The notes: generated from the sequence alone by a model not told the origin. A DNA stretch of 64,000 bases from Arthrobacter sp. B6 (GCF_001663775.1 NZ_KV467168.1:2607846-2671845), one strand, 5' to 3'; positions 1-8,360 are shown, counted from the stretch's first letter. Made by a program: numbers and translations.

Positions 1-1
1 G

Positions 2-1231
2 GGCATACCGCGGGAACGCCATGAGGGTGAACGGCGCGTGGCCGGCACCCCGGAAACGGTCAAGCAACTCACAGGACTGGGCCTGGACGTGATCGTCGAG
101 GCAGGAGCCGGCGATGCGTCCGGACACAGTGACCACGAATACGTACATGCCGGCGCCAACGTAGTCCCGGTTCTGGTCCCGGCCGACCTGGACATCCTCG
201 CCCACGTCCGACCGCTGGATCCGGCAGTGGCCGCTTCGCTGAAACCCGGCGCGGTTACGGTGGGCCTGGCCTCGCCGTCGTCCGAGCTTGCCACCGTCCA
301 GGCGCTCGCTGACTGCGGCGTCACCTCCTTCGCCCTCGAGCTGGTTCCCCGCATCTCCCGTGCCCAGTCCATGGACGCGCTCAGTTCCCAGGCCCTGGTG
401 GCCGGCTACCGCTGCGTGCTGGAGGCCGCCATCCGCTTGCCGCGGTTCTTCCCCCTCTACATGACGGCCGCCGGAACGGTTCCGCCGGCCCGGGTGCTGG
501 TGCTCGGGGCGGGCGTTGCCGGGCTGCAGGCCATCGGCACCGCCAAACGGCTCGGAGCCCGCGTCTCCGCCAACGACATCCGTCCCGCGTCCGCCGATGA
601 GGTCGCGTCGATGGGAGGCACGTTCGTCAGGCTGGACCTCGAAACCGCAGAAGCCTCCGGCGGCTACGCCCGGGAACTCAGCGCCGACCGTGGCGCCCTG
701 CAGCGTGAGCTTCTCGCGCCGCATGTGGCCCAGGCGGACGTTCTGATTACGACGGCGGCCGTCCCCGGCAGGCACGCGCCGCTCCTGGTGAGCCGCCAGA
801 TGGTGCAGGCCATGCGGCCAGGTTCGGTCGTCGTCGACCTCGCCGCGGAGTCCGGCGGCAACGTGGAGGGTTCGGTTCCCGGCGTGGACATTCTGGTGCC
901 CACCGCGGACGGGCAGGGGCATGTCACCTTGGTGGGGCTGAAGGATGCGCCCTCGGCGATGGCCTCGGACGCGTCCCGGCTGTACGCCAAGAACGTGGCC
1001 AACCTGCTGGCCCTGATTGCCCGGGACGGCGTGATCGCCCCCGATTTCGACGACGAGGTGGTGGCCGGTGCGTGCCTCACGCACGACGGCGCGGTGCGGC
1101 ACCTGCCCACGGCGGAGGCACTCGCCGGACTCATCCCGGCTCCGCCGGACCATTCGCCCACGGTCCAAAACGATACGGTCCACAACGAAGGCGTCCGCAG
1201 TGAAGGCGTCCGCAGCGAAGGGGGAACCTGA
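2..1231 (+). CDS. pntA: NAD(P) transhydrogenase subunit alpha part 1 (5' end outside window)
   Basis: NAD(H)-binding domain I of the Re/Si-specific, proton-translocating NAD(P)+ transhydrogenase, which couples hydride transfer between NADH and NADP+ to the proton gradient. The frame is open from the left edge and its first residues (GIPRERHEGERRVAGTPETV) match the conserved N-terminus of the AlaDH/PNT family, so the true start lies just upstream; the in-frame GTG at 38 is internal. A Rossmann motif VLVLGAGVAGLQAIG sits near 490-540. The C-terminal tail is a low-complexity linker containing a 15-bp tandem repeat. The stop overlaps the next start by one base, as expected for a three-gene pntA1-pntA2-pntB operon. 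Confidence 0.93.
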   Translation, partial: GIPRERHEGERRVAGTPETVKQLTGLGLDVIVEAGAGDASGHSDHEYVHAGANVVPVLVPADLDILAHVRPLDPAVAASLKPGAVTVGLASPSSELATVQALADCGVTSFALELVPRISRAQSMDALSSQALVAGYRCVLEAAIRLPRFFPLYMTAAGTVPPARVLVLGAGVAGLQAIGTAKRLGARVSANDIRPASADEVASMGGTFVRLDLETAEASGGYARELSADRGALQRELLAPHVAQADVLITTAAVPGRHAPLLVSRQMVQAMRPGSVVVDLAAESGGNVEGSVPGVDILVPTADGQGHVTLVGLKDAPSAMASDASRLYAKNVANLLALIARDGVIAPDFDDEVVAGACLTHDGAVRHLPTAEALAGLIPAPPDHSPTVQNDTVHNEGVRSEGVRSEGGT

Positions 1232-1551
1232 TGGACGGCATGAGCCTGCTGACCATCACCGTACTGGCCATCTTTGTAGGCTTCGAAGTGGTCTCCAAGG
1301 TCTCCAGCACCCTGCACACACCGCTGATGTCAGGGGCGAACGCCATCCACGGCATCATCCTGGTGGGCGCCATCATCGTTGCGGGCCAGGCCGCCGAACC
1401 CTTGATCCTTGCAGTGGCGCTGCTGGCCGTGGTGCTGGCTACCGCCAACCTCGTGGGAGGCTTTGTGGTCACCGACCGGATGCTGCACATGTTCCATGGC
1501 CGTAAGGAAACCGGCCGCAAGGACGCCGCGGCCACGGAGGACGGAAAATGA
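1231..1551 (+). CDS. NAD(P) transhydrogenase subunit alpha part 2
   Basis: Short membrane subunit of 106 aa supplying the first helices of the proton-channel domain II in split transhydrogenases. About three hydrophobic segments are visible (residues ~5-25, ~33-55, ~60-80), with the conserved stretch THHTPLMSGANAIHG-like 'HTPLMSGANAIHGI' near residue 30. The C-terminus is charged and cytosolic-looking. It overlaps pntA by one base and pntB by four (ATGA), so the three genes are translationally coupled. Length and order fit the actinobacterial three-subunit arrangement. Confidence 0.93.
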   Translation: MDGMSLLTITVLAIFVGFEVVSKVSSTLHTPLMSGANAIHGIILVGAIIVAGQAAEPLILAVALLAVVLATANLVGGFVVTDRMLHMFHGRKETGRKDAAATEDGK

Positions 1552-2921
1552 CCCTCCTCGACCCTGTCTGGACGTCGCTCCTCTACCTCGCCGCGGCCGT
1601 GTTTTTCATCCTGGCCCTCCGCGGCCTCAGCTCGCCGCGCACCGCCCGGCGGGGCAACCTGATCGGCGCGTTCGGGGCCTTAGTCGGCGTGGTCACGGTG
1701 TTCCTGTCCTCCCGGCTGGACAACGTCCCGTGGATTATCGGTGCCATCGCGGTGGGATCCGCCGTTGCCGCACCCGTGGCCCGGCGCGTGAAAATGACCC
1801 AGATGCCCCAGCTGGTGGCGCTCTTCAACGGCGTGGGCGGCGGCGCTGCAGCCCTGGTGGCGCTTCTGGAGCTCGGCCATACGGAGGATCCGTGGGTGCG
1901 CGTCGCCGTTGTCTTCACCCTCCTGGTGGGTGCCGTGTCCTTCGCCGGTTCCGGGGTCACCTTCGCCAAGCTCCAGGAGCTGATGACCACCCGCCCGGTG
2001 GTGTTCCCCGGACTGCCTGTGGTGATGGCGGTGGTGTTGCTCGCCGCGGTGGGGACCGCCGTCGCCGTCGTCCTGACCGGGGCCCTGCCGCTCGCGGTGC
2101 TGCTGATGGCACTGGGCCTGGCGGCCGGTGTGCTGCTGGTGCTGCCGGTGGGCGGGGCCGACGTTCCCATCGTCATTTCGCTCCTGAACGCCTTCACCGG
2201 CCTGGCGGTGGCCGCGTCCGGCGTGGTGTTGGGCAACGTCCTCCTGGTGGTGGCCGGAACACTGGTTGGCGCCTCCGGTACCATCCTCACCCGCGCCATG
2301 GCCGCGGCGATGGGCCGAAGCGTCGCCGGCATCCTGTTCGGCGCCTTCCGGGGAGGTTCGACGGCGGGATCCACCGCCCTGAGCGAGCGTCCCGTCAGGT
2401 CCTCCAGCGCGGAGGACGTTGCAGTCCTGCTTGGCTACGCGCAGCGCGTCATCATTGTGCCCGGTTACGGGCTGGCCGTGGCGCAGGGACAGCACACCGC
2501 TGCCGAACTGGCCCTGGCCCTTGAGGCCCGGGGCATCGAGGTGGATTTTGCCATCCACCCTGTGGCAGGGCGGATGCCGGGGCACATGAACGTGCTCCTG
2601 GCCGAGGCCAATGTGCCGTATGAGTCCCTCAAGGAGATGGGCGAGATCAACTCAAAGTTCCGGACGGCGGACGTTGCGCTGGTGGTGGGTGCCAATGACG
2701 TGGTCAATCCGGCCGCGAAGACGTCCTCCGGCTCGCCGATCTACGGCATGCCCATCCTGGAGGTCTCCGCCGCCCGGCAGGTGATTTTCCTGAAGCGGTC
2801 CATGCGGCCCGGTTTCGCGGGAATCGAGAATGAGCTGCTCTACGAACCGCAGACCTCGCTGCTTTTCGGCGACGCCAAGGATTCCCTGGCCAAGGTGCTG
2901 GGCGCGGTGAAGGCGCTGTAA
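1548..2921 (+). CDS. pntB: NAD(P) transhydrogenase subunit beta
   Basis: 457 aa. The N-terminal ~270 residues form about nine hydrophobic helices (rest of proton-channel domain II). The C-terminal ~180 residues are the NADP(H)-binding domain III, with the motifs PGYGLAVAQGQH and GANDVVNPAAK and the late segment KRSMRPGFAGIENELL. Length is normal for PntB. The enzyme uses the proton gradient to make NADPH from NADH. The start overlaps pntA2 by ATGA. No obvious hairpin follows; the next gene begins 61 bases later with its own Shine-Dalgarno sequence. Confidence 0.95.
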   Translation: MTLLDPVWTSLLYLAAAVFFILALRGLSSPRTARRGNLIGAFGALVGVVTVFLSSRLDNVPWIIGAIAVGSAVAAPVARRVKMTQMPQLVALFNGVGGGAAALVALLELGHTEDPWVRVAVVFTLLVGAVSFAGSGVTFAKLQELMTTRPVVFPGLPVVMAVVLLAAVGTAVAVVLTGALPLAVLLMALGLAAGVLLVLPVGGADVPIVISLLNAFTGLAVAASGVVLGNVLLVVAGTLVGASGTILTRAMAAAMGRSVAGILFGAFRGGSTAGSTALSERPVRSSSAEDVAVLLGYAQRVIIVPGYGLAVAQGQHTAAELALALEARGIEVDFAIHPVAGRMPGHMNVLLAEANVPYESLKEMGEINSKFRTADVALVVGANDVVNPAAKTSSGSPIYGMPILEVSAARQVIFLKRSMRPGFAGIENELLYEPQTSLLFGDAKDSLAKVLGAVKAL

Positions 2922-2982
2922 CCATCCCGCCGTAGGATCAACCGTGACCCTTCACAGCTGACTTTCCCGAGGAGACGTACCC

Positions 2983-3252
2983 ATGAGCGACCCGCAGACC
3001 ACCTCCGATTCGTCTACAGCGTCCCGGCCTGCCCGCCCCGCCTGGCTGATGCCGGTCATCATGACAATCGTCACGGGCGTGATCGGCATGGTGCTGGTAG
3101 CAGGGCAGGGCCTGTACTGGATGATCGCGGTCATTGCCGTGGTTGATGCCCTCGGCGTCTTCACCATTGTCCGGTCGGCCCGGATCAACGCCCGGAACCA
3201 GGAAGCCCGGGCCCGGGAAATCCAGTACAAGCAACTCCAAAACCGACCGTAG
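2983..3252 (+). CDS. small two-helix membrane protein, unknown function
   Basis: 89 aa. A polar Ser/Thr-rich N-terminus (about 20 residues) is followed by two hydrophobic helices (residues ~24-43 and ~46-62) and a basic, helical C-terminus rich in Arg, Gln and Ala, so both ends are probably cytosolic. A good AGGAG ribosome-binding site lies 8 bases before the ATG. It resembles uncharacterised Micrococcaceae membrane proteins; I assign no function. It lies downstream of pntB and could be co-transcribed, but the gap has room for a promoter. Confidence 0.75.
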   Translation: MSDPQTTSDSSTASRPARPAWLMPVIMTIVTGVIGMVLVAGQGLYWMIAVIAVVDALGVFTIVRSARINARNQEARAREIQYKQLQNRP

Positions 3253-3339
3253 CCGGTCCGCCCGGCATCCGCAGGCGGGAATCCCGGAAATAGGAAGTAC
3301 GCTTTCTTTATTGCACTTCCAACGTCACTGAAGGACACC

Positions 3340-4257
3340 ATGACAGCGAACAGTTCCCCAGCCCTCAAACGCGCGGCGATCATCGTTAATCCTGCCAAGC
3401 CGGTGGACGTAGACGTGGATGCCCTGGCGGCGAAGCACTGCTCGGAGAACGGCTGGGACGAGCCCATCTGGCTGGAGACCACCAAGGAGGACCCTGGCGT
3501 CGGCCAGGCCAAGGAAGCGCTTGAGCAGGGCGCCGACATCGTCATTGCCGCAGGCGGCGACGGAACAGTCCGATGCGTGGCCGAGGTCCTTGCCGGAGGC
3601 GACGTGCCCATGGGGCTGCTCCCTTTTGGCACGGGAAACCTCCTGGCCCGCAACCTGGGCATGGACGTCACGGACTTTGACGGTGCCATGGCCGGAGCCC
3701 TGGCGGGAACCGAACGGAAGATCGACGTCGTCCGCGCCCGCCGGAACGATCCTGACAGGGAGCAGCTGTTCCTGGTCATGGCCGGCGTAGGCTACGACGC
3801 GACCATCATGGCTGACACCAACGAGGACCTCAAGGACAAGGTGGGCTGGTTGGCCTACGTGGACGCCGGCATCCGGAACCTGCCCGGCAAGCCGGTTAAG
3901 GCCACCATCGTTGTCGACGGCAAGGACGTGGTGCACCGGGGAGTCCGCAGTGTGATGGTAGGGAACTGCGGCAAGGTCCAGGGCGGACTGGAGATCTTCC
4001 CGGACGCCAAAATGGACGACGGACTCCTGGATGTGGCCGTGCTGGCTCCGAGGGGCAAGCTCGGCTGGTTCTCCGTTGTCGCCGGCATGATCGGTAAGGG
4101 CCGGGGCAAGGACACATCCGTTGAGTACTACCAGGGCAAATCCGTGGAGATCACGCTCGAGCGCAACGACGATTACCAGCTTGACGGCGACCATGAGGGT
4201 GAGGGCAAGCATGTCCTGATGACGCTGGAGCCGTCCGCCCTCACGATCCGGATGTAA
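3340..4257 (+). CDS. diacylglycerol kinase-family lipid kinase
   Basis: 305 aa, the usual size for DagK/YegS-type lipid kinases that phosphorylate diacylglycerol or a related lipid using ATP at the inner membrane face. The nucleotide-binding signature GGDGTVR is at about residues 72-78, followed by LLPFGTGNLLARNLG at ~92. The C-terminal beta-sandwich holds the family motif FPDAKMDDGLLDV. A GAAGGA ribosome-binding site precedes the ATG. The upstream gap carries an imperfect inverted repeat, GGAAGT at 3292-3297 and ACTTCC at 3315-3320. The exact lipid substrate cannot be told from the sequence. Confidence 0.9.
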   Translation: MTANSSPALKRAAIIVNPAKPVDVDVDALAAKHCSENGWDEPIWLETTKEDPGVGQAKEALEQGADIVIAAGGDGTVRCVAEVLAGGDVPMGLLPFGTGNLLARNLGMDVTDFDGAMAGALAGTERKIDVVRARRNDPDREQLFLVMAGVGYDATIMADTNEDLKDKVGWLAYVDAGIRNLPGKPVKATIVVDGKDVVHRGVRSVMVGNCGKVQGGLEIFPDAKMDDGLLDVAVLAPRGKLGWFSVVAGMIGKGRGKDTSVEYYQGKSVEITLERNDDYQLDGDHEGEGKHVLMTLEPSALTIRM

Positions 4258-4260
4258 GCC

Positions 4261-4322
4261 CAACCAGGTAGCAGCAGACGTCGTTTAGAGGCTTCATAAC
4301 GACATCTGCTGCTACCTGGTTG
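4261..4322. repeat. long palindromic intergenic element, copy 1
   Basis: Two 25-bp arms (4261-4285 and 4298-4322) are inverted complements with one mismatch and a 12-base loop. The core GGTAGCAGCAG recurs in a second element at 51226-51293. It lies between two convergent genes, and its right arm supplies the last codons and the TAG stop of the ACT-domain gene. It could act as a two-way terminator, but no T-run follows the stem, so a REP-like dispersed repeat is as likely. Confidence 0.85.
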
Positions 4323-5154
4323 GGGCGGCCGCCGCGGGCCGGTGGGCCAGGATTTCGGCGAGTTCCGCCAGCCGGTGGGCGCGCGCCGACTCGGCCGGCG
4401 TGAACGGTTCGCCGGCGCGGACAAAGGTGATGGGTCCGTGCCAGGCGGTGGGGATCTTCAGGAGCGTCCCGGCGTCGTGCTTTTCCAGGACAGCCTCCGC
4501 CGGGGTGAGGATCCGTGCGCGGAGCAGCTCCGCCACAGCCAGGGGAAGCTCGTCCGGGGCATCGGCGATCCTGGCCGCCAGGCTCAGCGCCTTCGTCTGG
4601 CCGTCCGCCATGGCCAGGGCGGTGGTGGGCCAAACATGGGACCGGGAGCCGCCGCCGTCGTGCAGGGCATCCAGCAGCTGGCGTTCGCTCAGGTTTCCGG
4701 GGGCGGACAGCACAAACTCGTCCAGCACGCCGCCGGTTACGGGGTGGACGTGGATGCTCAGGATGTTGGTGTCCAGGCCGGCCAGCGCCTTGGTGATTTT
4801 CTGCAGCGAGCCCGGCCGGTCCTGCAGCACCGTGCGCGCCCGCCACAGCGACGGGGCCTTGCCCAGCCTCCTGCGGTGACGCAGGGCGGGCGCATGCAGC
4901 CAGCCCCGCAGCACACGGGCAGCCGACGGCTCGGCCACCCAGATCACCAGGACTGTGGCCGTGAGGGTGAGCACCAGCACTTTGGCCAGGTAGGTCAGAT
5001 GCGTCCCCACCACCAGGGCGTGGACGAGAAGCTCGATGGGAAGCATCACGGCGACATTGGCCACCGTGAGGCGGGTCTTGGTGGGTTCCGGCATCAGGCC
5101 GCAGACTTCGCAGCTCAAATCAGCCGCTGCAGGATTGCTTGCGGTGGGCTTCAT
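4312..5154 (-). CDS. ACT-domain membrane protein
   Basis: 280 aa. After a short N-terminus with two cysteines (CEVCG) there are two hydrophobic helices (residues ~33-50 and ~55-75), then a basic linker and an ACT-type ligand-binding fold starting at VLQDRPGSLQKITKALAGLDTNI-like residues (~110-185). ACT domains usually bind amino acids and regulate enzymes; membrane anchoring suggests a sensor, but no partner is encoded nearby. The C-terminal part (Ala/Leu-rich) is not recognised. The final residues and stop codon lie inside the palindromic element at 4261-4322, which is unusual. Confidence 0.75.
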   Translation of the reverse strand: MKPTASNPAAADLSCEVCGLMPEPTKTRLTVANVAVMLPIELLVHALVVGTHLTYLAKVLVLTLTATVLVIWVAEPSAARVLRGWLHAPALRHRRRLGKAPSLWRARTVLQDRPGSLQKITKALAGLDTNILSIHVHPVTGGVLDEFVLSAPGNLSERQLLDALHDGGGSRSHVWPTTALAMADGQTKALSLAARIADAPDELPLAVAELLRARILTPAEAVLEKHDAGTLLKIPTAWHGPITFVRAGEPFTPAESARAHRLAELAEILAHRPAAAAPTR

Positions 5155-5294
5155 GCCTCAAGGATCATGTGCCGCTGTTTCCGTGGTGTTGCCCCGCGGT
5201 TCCGATCATGCGAACGGTTTGCGACGTAGGCTTTGTCGGGACGCCAGTCCGGCCGTCCGTCAGTTGCAAAGTGCAGGAAGGGCGACGCGCCCAC

Positions 5295-5459
5295 GTGAAG
5301 ATGCTCGCTGAGATGTTCAGCGTTGCTCCCGGCATCAAGGACCACCACTCTGCCCTCCGGTGCGCGGTAGGCGCGTTTGTTCCGCTTCTCACGCTGGTGC
5401 TGCTTGGCCGCCTGGATGTTGCGATCTTCGCGTCGTTCGGTGCCTGCTCCGGGGTTTGA
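5295..5459 (+). pseudogene. degraded FUSC-family membrane protein fragment
   Basis: From a GTG at 5295 (or ATG at 5301) 54 codons read as the N-terminus of FUSC-family (aromatic acid exporter-like) proteins: a lead of LAEMFSVAPGIKDHHSALR, then the helix VGAFVPLLTLVLLGRLDVAI and FASFGACSGV, where the family typically continues with a TGIYGR-type sequence. Here the frame ends at a TGA right after SGV. The following 100 bases keep scraps of similar composition in other frames but no long frame. The intact protein normally exceeds 300 aa, so this looks like a decayed remnant. Family assignment rests on recognition of one helix. Confidence 0.5.
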
Positions 5460-5596
5460 CGCCCCGGTCTTCGCCTGGCCGGGTCCCGGGACTGTCCGAC
5501 GGCGGCACTTGGCCAGGTGCGCCGGCTGCGCGGCTGCCTCAGGCCGCGGCGGAGTAAACTTTGGAAAAGTTCCCCATTCAATGGAAGCGTTGGACC

Positions 5597-6346
5597 ATGG
5601 CTAATTCAGTCTCCGGGGACTCGGTGGTGGACCGGGTGGTCCGGATAATTTCGGCCTTTCCCGAAGGAGCTGGCAGCCTCCAGCTTTCTGAGCTGGCAAA
5701 CCGCGCCGGGCTCCCGCTCACCACGGCGCACCGGCTGGTCCGGCAGTTGGCCGCGCACGGCCTTCTCGAGACCGGGGCGGGCGGAACCGTCCGGCTTGGG
5801 CTGCGTCTGTGGGAGCTGGTGAACCGCAATTCGCCCACACTGGCGTTGCGGCAGGCCGCCATGCCTTTTATGGAGGACATCCAGGAGGTCCTGAACCAGA
5901 ACGTAAACCTGGCGGTCCTGGACGGCTGGGAGGCGCTCTTTGTGGAACGGCTCTCCCGCCGCGGATCTGTGGCTAACCGGGCCAAAGTGGCCGGAAGGAT
6001 GCCTGTCCACCTGTCCTCCGCCGGGCTCGCACTGATGGCACACCAGGGGAAGACGCTGCGGGCTGAATACCTCGGGCAGTTCACTGACCCCGCCGGGAAA
6101 GTAACGCAGGATGCCGTGCGTGGCCTGCTCAGCGAAACCGGCCAGCAGGGCTTCGCCCAGCTGGCCGGCGTCGTGGATCCGGACACCTGGGGCATTGCCG
6201 TGCCGGTCCTGGACGGCAGGCAGCGCGCGGTGGCAGCACTCGGCGTTGTGGTCCCGCTCCGGGAGATGCGCCTGCAGGCCCTCGTGCCCGCGCTGCAGAC
6301 CGCGGCCCGGGGCATTGCCCGCCGGCTGGTGACTCTGGAAAACTGA
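5597..6346 (+). CDS. IclR-family transcriptional regulator
   Basis: 249 aa from the ATG at 5597. An upstream in-frame start at 5561 would add 12 unlikely residues. The N-terminal winged helix-turn-helix (residues ~8-65, with LQLSELANRAGLPLTTAHRL) is followed by the IclR effector-binding domain, including the stretch RAKVAGRMPVHLSSAGLAL. It lies 116 bases upstream of pobA on the same strand. IclR proteins of the PobR/PcaU type commonly control aromatic ring hydroxylation, so it probably regulates pobA in response to 4-hydroxybenzoate; this is inference from context. Confidence 0.9.
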   Translation: MANSVSGDSVVDRVVRIISAFPEGAGSLQLSELANRAGLPLTTAHRLVRQLAAHGLLETGAGGTVRLGLRLWELVNRNSPTLALRQAAMPFMEDIQEVLNQNVNLAVLDGWEALFVERLSRRGSVANRAKVAGRMPVHLSSAGLALMAHQGKTLRAEYLGQFTDPAGKVTQDAVRGLLSETGQQGFAQLAGVVDPDTWGIAVPVLDGRQRAVAALGVVVPLREMRLQALVPALQTAARGIARRLVTLEN

Positions 6347-6462
6347 TTCTTTCTTCCGCTGAATGGAATGCGTGTTACGTCCGTGAGGCTGCCCGCTGCA
6401 CACTGATAGCCAGACGCGCCCACCGGGGCCCAGCAAGCCCCACAACGAAGCGAGACACAGCC

Positions 6463-7653
6463 ATGGCAGCACGCAAAATCATCACCACGCAGGTGGCCAT
6501 CATGGGCGCCGGTCCCGCCGGCCTTATGCTCTCCCATTTGCTGGCCAAGGCCGGCATCGATTCCACCGTGATCGAGGTCCGCAGCCACAAGGACATCGCC
6601 GAGACAGTCCGCGCCGGCATCCTGGAGCACGGCACCGTCAGCCTGCTCGTGGACAGCGGAGTGTCGGACCGGGTGCTGCGTGACGGAGACCGGCATGACG
6701 GGATCGAGCTGCGGTTCAACGGCGAAAGCCGCCGGGTTGACTTCAAGGACCTCGTGGGCGAATCCGTCTGGCTCTACCCGCAGACGGACGTCTTCCTGGA
6801 CCTCGCCGCCCGCAGGAAGGCCGACGGCGGCGACGTCCGCTACAGCGTCACGGACACCAGCGTGCATGACCTCGAGGGCAGGCCGAAGGTCAGGTTCACC
6901 GACGCCAACGGCGTGGAGTACGAGGTCCAGGCCGAGTTCCTTGTGGGCGCCGACGGTTCCCGCAGCCACTGCCGCTTCCAGATCCCGGAAGCCCACCGGA
7001 AGTGGTACTTCCATGAATACCCGTTTGCCTGGTTCGGCATCCTGGCCGAGGCGCCGCACAGCTCGGACGAGCTGATCTACGCCAACTCCGACAACGGTTT
7101 CGCCCTGATCAGCCAGCGCACCGAGACTGTCCAGCGGATGTACTTCCAGTGCGATCCCAAGGAGAACGTGGCCGACTGGGACGATGACCGGATCTGGGCC
7201 GAGTTCCGCAGCAGGGTCAACGGCAACGGCTTCGAGCTCAAGGAAGGCCGGGTCATCGACAAAATGGTCCTGCCGTTCCGCAGCTTCGTGCACACGCCCA
7301 TGCGCCACGGCAACCTGTTCCTGGCCGGCGACGCGGCCCACACGGTGCCGCCCACCGGAGCCAAGGGCCTGAACCTGGCCATCCACGACGTCAGGGTGCT
7401 CTTCGAAGGATTCGACAGCCACTACAACTCCGGCTCCACGCAGCTCCTGGACACTTTCAGCGACCGCGCGCTGGAGCGCGTATGGAAGGCCCAGCAGTTC
7501 TCCTACTGGATGACCACCATGCTCCACACGCCCACCGACGCGGACGACTTCACCCGCGCCCGCCAGCTCGGCGAACTCAACTCCGTGGTCTCCTCCCGGC
7601 ACGGCATGGCCTATCTTGCCGAGGCCTACACCGGCTGGCCGGGCCAGGCCTAA
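6463..7653 (+). CDS. pobA: 4-hydroxybenzoate 3-monooxygenase
   Basis: 396 aa flavoprotein hydroxylase converting 4-hydroxybenzoate to protocatechuate with NAD(P)H and O2, feeding the beta-ketoadipate pathway. It shows the FAD motif GAGPAG (residues ~16-21), the second flavin motif GADGSRS (~165) and the class-defining GDAAHTVPPTGAKGLNLA (from residue 289). VRAGILEHG carries the arginine equivalent to the flavin-contacting Arg44 of the Pseudomonas enzyme. Length matches the family (about 394). No pca ring-cleavage genes are in the window, so protocatechuate must be processed elsewhere. Followed by a palindromic element at 7660-7722. Confidence 0.96.
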   Translation: MAARKIITTQVAIMGAGPAGLMLSHLLAKAGIDSTVIEVRSHKDIAETVRAGILEHGTVSLLVDSGVSDRVLRDGDRHDGIELRFNGESRRVDFKDLVGESVWLYPQTDVFLDLAARRKADGGDVRYSVTDTSVHDLEGRPKVRFTDANGVEYEVQAEFLVGADGSRSHCRFQIPEAHRKWYFHEYPFAWFGILAEAPHSSDELIYANSDNGFALISQRTETVQRMYFQCDPKENVADWDDDRIWAEFRSRVNGNGFELKEGRVIDKMVLPFRSFVHTPMRHGNLFLAGDAAHTVPPTGAKGLNLAIHDVRVLFEGFDSHYNSGSTQLLDTFSDRALERVWKAQQFSYWMTTMLHTPTDADDFTRARQLGELNSVVSSRHGMAYLAEAYTGWPGQA

Positions 7654-7659
7654 CAGGCA

Positions 7660-7722
7660 GAGTTTTTGTCCGGATATGTCGCCCTAAGGGGCTTTTTGCC
7701 CTCCGTATCTGGACAAAAACTC
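7660..7722. repeat. long imperfect palindrome at convergent gene ends
   Basis: Arms 7660-7678 and 7704-7722 (19 bp each) pair at 17 positions; both mismatches would be G-U pairs in RNA. The outer sequence is GAGTTTTTGTCC. The interior holds a second small hairpin (GCCC-TAAG-GGGC, 7681-7692) followed by CTTTTTG. It lies between the convergent pobA and TetR genes. The inner hairpin plus T-run could terminate pobA, while the outer arms resemble a dispersed repeat. Confidence 0.7.
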
Positions 7723-7730
7723 CGGGAAGT

Positions 7731-7774
7731 ACGACGGCGGGCTGACGCCAGCTGTGCCGGCACGCCGCCGTCGT
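7731..7774. terminator. hairpin with ACGACGGCGG/CCGCCGTCGT arms
   Basis: Ten-base perfect arms at 7731-7740 and 7765-7774, with a GC-rich interior. On the minus strand the stem is followed after about nine bases by GAGTTTTTG, so it can terminate the leftward TetR gene ending at 7793. The same arm sequence recurs in other intergenic hairpins of this window. Confidence 0.5.
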
Positions 7775-7792
7775 GCGGAATCCGTCAAGGGG

Positions 7793-8332
7793 TTAGGGCG
7801 CCAGCAGCCGCCGGATGGCCGCGGCGATCGCTGCAGCGTCCGGCTGCCCGTCCCGCCTGACAGTGAGTAAGTGAAGCAGCACACCGTCACCGTAGTCCGC
7901 CACATCCCGGGCCCGCGCCGCTGCGCCCGCCACCCCTAAGGCGGACAGTGCCTGCTCCAGACCGCCCACCAACCGGAAATGGCCGGCGGTCACCGCCCCG
8001 GGCTTGTCCAGGGAAAGGGCCAGCCGGGCACGGGTGAGAGCGGCGTGCTGTCCGGCCAGCGCCAGCACCAAAGCGGCCAGTTGACCTGCCAGTTCCTCAA
8101 TGGTCTCCGGCGGACCGGCCCGCCCCTGGTCCTCCAGGAGTGCGCCGTCCAGTTGCTCCAGGCGGTCCAACACCGCTTCCACGAGGGCGGCGCGGTTCCG
8201 GTAGTAGTTCGACGTTGTGCCCTCGGGCAAGTGCGCGGCCGCGTCAACGGCCCTGTGGGTCAGGCCCTTCATGCCTTTGGCCGACACCACCGTCAAGGCA
8301 GCATCCAGAAGTTCCGTGCGGCGGTCAGGCAT
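7793..8332 (-). CDS. TetR-family repressor
   Basis: 179 aa from the ATG at 8332 (MPDRRTELLDAALTVV); an upstream in-frame start at 8386 would place the divergent promoter inside the gene and is unlikely. The N-terminal helix-turn-helix (residues ~9-55: GLTHRAVDAAAHLPEGTTSNYY) is typical, and the C-terminal helical region would bind the ligand. It is divergent from an FAD monooxygenase gene with a perfect 7-bp inverted repeat between them, so it most likely represses that gene and itself. Confidence 0.88.
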   Translation of the reverse strand: MPDRRTELLDAALTVVSAKGMKGLTHRAVDAAAHLPEGTTSNYYRNRAALVEAVLDRLEQLDGALLEDQGRAGPPETIEELAGQLAALVLALAGQHAALTRARLALSLDKPGAVTAGHFRLVGGLEQALSALGVAGAAARARDVADYGDGVLLHLLTVRRDGQPDAAAIAAAIRRLLAP

Positions 8333-8360
8333 GGCCCCAGTGTAATTGACCCCTTCCCAA

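Noticed and set aside
5578..7602. Long minus-strand open frame covering the IclR gene and pobA
   Set aside because: Both sense genes have unmistakable family motifs; the antisense frame has none.
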